A stretch of DNA of 40,266 nucleotides from NCBI GenBank assembly GCA_016125385.1, contig WGLV01000027.1, positions 1 to 40,266 on the forward strand, read 5' to 3'. The notes below the pieces were generated by a model that saw only the letters and a list, made by a program, of their open reading frames with translations, was not told where the DNA came from and ran no database searches. Position numbers and translations under genes: made by a program. Every line of letters begins with the position of its first letter. Position 1 is the first letter of the stretch. Positions 36,347 through 40,266 of this stretch are shown here, piece by piece. This stretch comes from a bacterium (lineage in GTDB: Bacteria > Hinthialibacterota > Hinthialibacteria > Hinthialibacterales > Hinthialibacteraceae).

Positions 36347-37498
36347 ATGATCGATTGGTATCAGCTTCAGTCCCAGATCGACCGCATCATTCAGGCGCGC
36401 GCTCTGGCGAACGAACGTATCTCCGAAGAAAAACAGCGTTTCCTTGGCGTTCTGTCCGATGTCGTCCCTCAAAAGCTCGATGAACTCCATGAACTCGTCC
36501 GCACCACGCAAAGTGAACTTGTCCCCGATTTCGACGGCGATCCATCGCGTGTTATCGCGGTCCCAATTGAACCGGAACCCGCTTCCATCTGCGCAACGGA
36601 TGGTTCACAGATTTTCCCCAGCCGTCATGAAGTTTCACCCGCCGCGCTGATCAATATCAGCCGAATCCGCGTCGATTATGCCAACCTCGAACGGGAGCCG
36701 ATCATCGAAAGCCGGCCCGCGATTCTACTGGAGGAGGATTTCGATTCGCTTCTCGATCCTGAACATCCCGTTTCGTTCACCGATCTCATCACCGACCGCC
36801 GCACCCTGCGCGAACTCGATGAGCTGGCGTTGCTTGCCGAGTCGGAACGCGAAGCGCTTGGAGCCGGCGCGCCCGTACTTGCGCTCACTGATGGCAGCCT
36901 GATTCTCTGGCGTCTGGCCGGACGTAAATTCCAGACCTACGAAAATCGCGTCATCGAAGCGTACATTGAATTCCTCCAGCGTTTTGAGAATGCGCGCGTC
37001 CCGCTGGCGGGCTATATCAGCCTTTCCGGTACCCGTGAGGTAATGAAGCTGCTTCAACTCGCTCAAGGCGCCAATGAAGAAGAGCTCCGCCGTTTCAACG
37101 AGCCTTTCCTGACGGATACGTTTCTGTTCGCCGGCTGGCTCAAGCCGGGCCAGCGTACCCCGGTTTTCCACTCACGGTCTCGAATTATGAAGAAGTACGG
37201 ATCTCAAAGCATCTCCTATTTCTTCCTGCATGTAGGAGACGAGGTCGCGCGAGTCGAAATCCCCCGTTGGGTGGCGAGCGACGAGGCTGTTCTCGATTTT
37301 ACCGCGCGTCAGTGCCTCGATCAGGCGAAGCTCGGCTTCGGCTATCCCATCCTGCTATCCGAATCGCATGAAGAAGCGGTGGTGCGCGGCCCTGACCGCC
37401 AGCAGTTCTACGCGCTCATCGAAGAAGCATTGCTCGCCAGCGGCGCCGCCCCGCGCCTCTCCGTCAAAGAACTCCGCAAACGCGCCTCGATCCTGTAG
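36347..37498 (+). CDS. NurA-domain DNA nuclease
   Basis: NurA is a 5'-3' exonuclease that normally works with the HerA translocase in DNA-end resection or in phage defence. The 383-residue product has the family's RNase H-like core: ICATDGSQIFPS (Asp85), LALTDGSLILW (Asp182), a GYISLSGT strand and ARVEIPRW with an acidic tail. No HerA gene is visible, and the neighbours are a PcrA helicase and an M28 peptidase; HerA could be outside the window, or PcrA may serve as its partner. The ATG has only a poor Shine-Dalgarno (ACGAG at 9 bases). A structured gap precedes it. Confidence 0.85.
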   Translation: MIDWYQLQSQIDRIIQARALANERISEEKQRFLGVLSDVVPQKLDELHELVRTTQSELVPDFDGDPSRVIAVPIEPEPASICATDGSQIFPSRHEVSPAALINISRIRVDYANLEREPIIESRPAILLEEDFDSLLDPEHPVSFTDLITDRRTLRELDELALLAESEREALGAGAPVLALTDGSLILWRLAGRKFQTYENRVIEAYIEFLQRFENARVPLAGYISLSGTREVMKLLQLAQGANEEELRRFNEPFLTDTFLFAGWLKPGQRTPVFHSRSRIMKKYGSQSISYFFLHVGDEVARVEIPRWVASDEAVLDFTARQCLDQAKLGFGYPILLSESHEEAVVRGPDRQQFYALIEEALLASGAAPRLSVKELRKRASIL

Positions 37499-37501
37499 CG
37501 T

Positions 37502-38539
37502 GTGGCGAATAACGGGTCATCATGCTCTCACCCTGGATCATCAATCGCAACGCTCTGTACCGCATCCTCGCTGTCGTGTTTTTTGGCGCTGATCGTAGCG
37601 CTGATTGCTTATTGGACGATGATTGCCATGCCGGGCGCGAGTTATCGTGGCGAGCTCCCTCCCCTGACGAAACAGGAACACGCCCTCGCGGATGAGTTGA
37701 AGCGTGACGTAACCATGATGGCGGTCGATTATGAGAAACGCAACACGCACAATCCGGATATTCTCGCCGCCACCGCGACTTTCATCCATGAATCGTTCCG
37801 CGAACCGGGCTACGCACCCGAAATCCAGCAATACGCCGCCGATGGCGTCTCTTGCCAGAACATCGCCGTCAACGTGACTGGCTCGAAAGCAGACGCTGGA
37901 GTTATCGTGGTGGGCGCGCATTACGACGCGGAACCCGGTTCGCCCGGCGCGAACGATAACGCCAGCGGCACCTCGGCGTTGTTGGCTCTCGCTCGCCGTT
38001 TCGTGGACTCCACTCCTCGCCGCACGTTACGCTTCGTCGCATTTGTCAATGAAGAACCGCCCTGGTTCCAGACCGATCGCATGGGCAACGTGGTCTACGC
38101 CCGACGCTGCAAGAAAGAAGGCGAGCAAATCGTAGCCATGATTGCGCTGGAAACCATCGGTTATTATTCCGTTAAACCGTACAGCCAGAACTACCCTTTC
38201 CCGCTGAATTACGTGTACCCATCTCGTGGAAACTTCTTCGCGGTAGTGGGGGATTTGGGTTCGCGGACGATGGTACGTGAGGTGATGAGGTGTTTCCGCA
38301 AGAACGCGCGTTTTCCGAGCCAGGGTGGCGCGTTTCCGGCGTCATTTCCAGGCGTGGGCTGGTCTGATCACTGGTCATTCTGGAAATTTGGATACCCGGC
38401 GGTGATGCTCACCGACACCGCCCCGTTTCGCTATCCCCACTATCATGCGGAAGAAGACACGCCCCACAAGATCGATTACGAAAAAACCGCTCGCGTCGTC
38501 GCTGGTCTTGAACGCGTCATCCGTGAAATGACCATTTAG
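37502..38539 (+). CDS. M28 family zinc metallopeptidase, membrane-anchored
   Basis: The 345-residue product has one N-terminal hydrophobic helix (residues ~22-40) and then an aminopeptidase domain. The two-zinc site is recognised: His140 in VVGAHYDAE, Asp152 in GANDNASGT, Glu184/Glu185 in FVNEEPP, Glu217 in ALETIGYY and His315 in HYHAEEDTP. The domain is extracytoplasmic if the helix is a signal anchor. It starts from GTG only three bases after the nurA stop with no strong Shine-Dalgarno, so coupling to nurA is likely; a later start would remove the helix. Substrates are unknown. A DNA-repair role is not suggested; the two may be linked only by transcription. Confidence 0.85.
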   Translation: MANNGSSCSHPGSSIATLCTASSLSCFLALIVALIAYWTMIAMPGASYRGELPPLTKQEHALADELKRDVTMMAVDYEKRNTHNPDILAATATFIHESFREPGYAPEIQQYAADGVSCQNIAVNVTGSKADAGVIVVGAHYDAEPGSPGANDNASGTSALLALARRFVDSTPRRTLRFVAFVNEEPPWFQTDRMGNVVYARRCKKEGEQIVAMIALETIGYYSVKPYSQNYPFPLNYVYPSRGNFFAVVGDLGSRTMVREVMRCFRKNARFPSQGGAFPASFPGVGWSDHWSFWKFGYPAVMLTDTAPFRYPHYHAEEDTPHKIDYEKTARVVAGLERVIREMTI

Positions 38540-38581
38540 AATTCTTTTTTAAAAATAAATTCTGGATGGAGTAAATTTTGG

Positions 38582-38609
38582 TTGAAAAGTGAAGTGAAAA
38601 TGATAAAAT
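38582..38609 (+). promoter_or_regulatory. Sigma70-like promoter of the AT-rich nuclease gene
   Basis: TTGAAA (38582-38587) and TAAAAT (38604-38609) are each 5 of 6 to consensus and 16 bases apart. The site is in the AT-rich gap before the transferred gene, so it probably arrived with it. AT-rich DNA raises the chance of a fortuitous match. Confidence 0.5.
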
Positions 38610-38643
38610 TTCTGCGAGATTGAATGTGAGGAGATGCTTAATT

Positions 38644-40128
38644 ATGAATGAGCGTTTTGAGTTAGCTTTAGAAAGAATTAAAGAAACTGATTGGTATACT
38701 TTTGAATCTTTTTCAATTAATTTTCTTCAAGAGGAATTTCCTGATATAAGAAGTAAAGCGACATCTTCAGGTGATAAAGGAAGAGATGCTGAAGTAATTT
38801 CTCTTACATCCTCTCCACTTATATTAATTCAATGCTCAACATCCAAAAACTGGAAAAAAAAGATAAATGATACAGTTGAAAAAATTAAAAAAAGTTTTAA
38901 AAAATGTTCTCATTTGATATATTGCACTAACCAAAAAATAGGAGCACTCTCTGATGATTTAGTTAAAGATGTGAGAAATTCATCCGCAATTATGCTTGAC
39001 ATCAGAGATCGATCCTGGTTCGTGATGAGAGCAAATTCCACTGATTTGAAAAGTATGCTTTCTGAAGAATTGTGCAAAAAATTTGTTGATGTATTGCTTC
39101 ATGAAAAAAATGTTATTAATTTAACGGGCTGTGCTCTTGATGAAGAAGAGTTAAAGGCTGCGCATTTATTTTTGTCCATAATATTTAGCGAGAATTATGA
39201 TAACAAAAATTTAACAAAACTATCATTTGAATCAATTGTTCGCTGTGTTATGAGGAATACTAATGAAAGTAATAAAATGAAAATCGATGGTATTGTTACC
39301 GAAGTGAAGAGAATTCTGCCATCTCACTCCGAGGAGAAGATTAAGGAATATGCCAAAAATGCTCTCTTGAGGCTTACTGGTTGTATTGTAAAAGATGGGG
39401 ATGAATATTATTTGACGTCAGAAGAAATATCCAAAAGGTCAGAGCAACTAGCAATTGTTGAAAAAGAGAAAAATCGGATTTGCGATGCAATTATAGAATT
39501 TGCTGATATCTGTGTGTCTGAAGAAAGAATAAAAAAACAAATTAAACAGCAAGAGTCCAAGATTGTAGAATCTGTATTTTTTGTGATTGATAAATATTTA
39601 TTGAGCAGAGGCGAATTATTTGCTTCTATGGTAAATTCGGGTTCGCAATACAAGTTGGCTTATGCTGAATTAAAAGATTTAATCCGAAACTCATGCTCGC
39701 AATTAAAATTTAAAATAAGTGACGTCGATCAAGTTGATTTTGTATATAATATATTGATTCGCTTGTTTTCTTCGCCATCTCTAGAAATAGTCAAATACTT
39801 CCGCTCTGTAGTAAACAGCTACACAATCATGGCATTTCTTCGAGAGACTCCTGATGTTCAGAAAACTATAAAAAAATTATTCGGTAGTGGAGAGATTTGG
39901 TTGGATACTAATATTGTTTTGCCGATGTTTGCTGAAACATTGCTTGAAAATGATGAATCCAAACTATATACCAAAATGATATCAAGCGCACAGGCTGCTG
40001 GGTTGTCATTTTATGTGATACCTGGGGTGATTGAAGAGATAAAAGGACACTTGTTGCGTTCACTAAAGTGTATGAGAACAAGTAAAAATGATTGGATTGG
40101 TCCTATCCCATTTTTGTATTCATATTAG
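38644..40128 (+). CDS. Restriction-endonuclease-like/winged-helix/PIN-like protein, truncated in its PIN domain
   Basis: This strongly AT-rich gene stands out from its GC-richer neighbours, a sign of recent transfer. Residues ~15-130 look like a PD-(D/E)xK (Mrr-like) fold: YTFESFSINFL with Glu21, GDKGRDAEV with Asp48, then LILIQCSTSKNW, where Cys-Ser replaces the usual Lys after Gln63. Residues ~190-262 resemble a winged helix. Residues ~415-494 start a PIN-like domain (IWLDTNIVLPMF, Asp421; VIPGVIEEIKGH, Glu465), but the frame stops before the later acidic residues. Past the TAG the same frame continues VRSKNL up to GTGCG, so the gene may have been longer. A TTG upstream is open, but AGGAG lies nine bases before this ATG. 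A defence role is inferred. Confidence 0.65.
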   Translation: MNERFELALERIKETDWYTFESFSINFLQEEFPDIRSKATSSGDKGRDAEVISLTSSPLILIQCSTSKNWKKKINDTVEKIKKSFKKCSHLIYCTNQKIGALSDDLVKDVRNSSAIMLDIRDRSWFVMRANSTDLKSMLSEELCKKFVDVLLHEKNVINLTGCALDEEELKAAHLFLSIIFSENYDNKNLTKLSFESIVRCVMRNTNESNKMKIDGIVTEVKRILPSHSEEKIKEYAKNALLRLTGCIVKDGDEYYLTSEEISKRSEQLAIVEKEKNRICDAIIEFADICVSEERIKKQIKQQESKIVESVFFVIDKYLLSRGELFASMVNSGSQYKLAYAELKDLIRNSCSQLKFKISDVDQVDFVYNILIRLFSSPSLEIVKYFRSVVNSYTIMAFLRETPDVQKTIKKLFGSGEIWLDTNIVLPMFAETLLENDESKLYTKMISSAQAAGLSFYVIPGVIEEIKGHLLRSLKCMRTSKNDWIGPIPFLYSY

Positions 40129-40145
40129 GTTCGTTCTAAGAATCT

Positions 40146-40266
40146 GTGCGTTGGGTAGACATGGAAACACGCGCTAACTCGTGTAATCTCAGTTTGCTGA
40201 GAACATAAGAAGCACGAGGGGAAGCGCGTGTTATTAAAGAGTATCATCAAAAAGACCTTAGGGCTC
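40146..40266 (+). mobile_element. Folded right-end segment, possible start of a group II intron or other element
   Basis: GTGCG (40146-40150) matches the 5' consensus of bacterial group II introns. Then CACGCGC (40168-40174) pairs with GCGCGTG (40224-40230), CTCGTG (40178-40183) with CACGAG (40213-40218) and CTCAG (40188-40192) with CTGAG (40197-40201) around TTTG: 18 nested pairs without mismatch. This begins 18 bases after the stop of the truncated nuclease gene and runs off the window, so no reverse-transcriptase gene or domain V can be seen. An unrelated structured RNA or insertion-sequence end is possible. Confidence 0.4.

Noticed and set aside
38539-38566. AGAATT...AATTCT hairpin after the M28 gene
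   Set aside because: The six pairs are all but one A-T with a 14-base loop, too weak to call a terminator.

Overview
This 40.3 kb window looks like chromosome from a Gram-negative-type bacterium of mid-50s GC by eye. It carries a lipoprotein, periplasmic-type DsbD, an O-antigen-ligase-like polymerase, a FASII operon in the usual bacterial order, Rex, and a CotH/lamin-tail/beta-helix exoprotein. That mix resembles poorly cultivated environmental phyla (PVC/FCB/BRC1-like), but no marker here fixes the phylum, so this is a guess.

Layout. Positions 1-7115 (minus strand) hold a type II pseudopilin with its own promoter and terminator, then a likely surface-glycan cluster: a 971-aa Wzy/O-antigen-ligase-like protein with TPRs, a GT4 glycosyltransferase and a large lipoprotein. 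Positions 7278-9514 (plus) hold aroQ overlapping a second membrane-plus-TPR protein. Positions 9555-11186 (minus) hold rex and an MsrQ/YedZ-like haem membrane protein. Positions 11211-17611 (minus) are the phospholipid/fatty-acid run coaD, rpmF, plsX, fabH, fabD, fabG, acpP, fabF, ending at a clear hairpin terminator. rpmF is only 55 codons and easily missed. A long nested hairpin separates acpP from fabF. Positions 18013-20489 (minus) hold a cysteine desulfurase and a DAHP synthase. Positions 20636-24457 (minus) encode the giant CotH-type exoprotein. Positions 24666-31010 (plus) hold dusB, three related small membrane proteins (two with a zinc ribbon), a KefB-type antiporter and dsbD. Then come queF (minus), a two-gene membrane unit (plus), a lone DUF433 gene (minus) and a UvrD/PcrA helicase, NurA nuclease and M28 peptidase (plus).

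The right end (38.54-40.27 kb) changes character abruptly. It is a strongly AT-rich, probably transferred gene with its own sigma70-like promoter. The protein combines an N-terminal restriction-endonuclease-like domain, a winged-helix-like middle and the start of a PIN-like nuclease domain. It stops in the middle of that PIN domain, and 18 bases after the stop a GTGCG motif opens a strongly folded segment that could be the 5' end of a group II intron or another mobile element. A degenerate, collinear relative of that fold seems to lie at 36.11-36.18 kb, between uvrD and nurA, next to a second nested hairpin. These two spots, the acpP-fabF hairpin, a pair of dispersed intergenic repeats and the three-paralog membrane/zinc-ribbon family are the most unusual items.

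I saw no rRNA or CRISPR array and no convincing tRNA.
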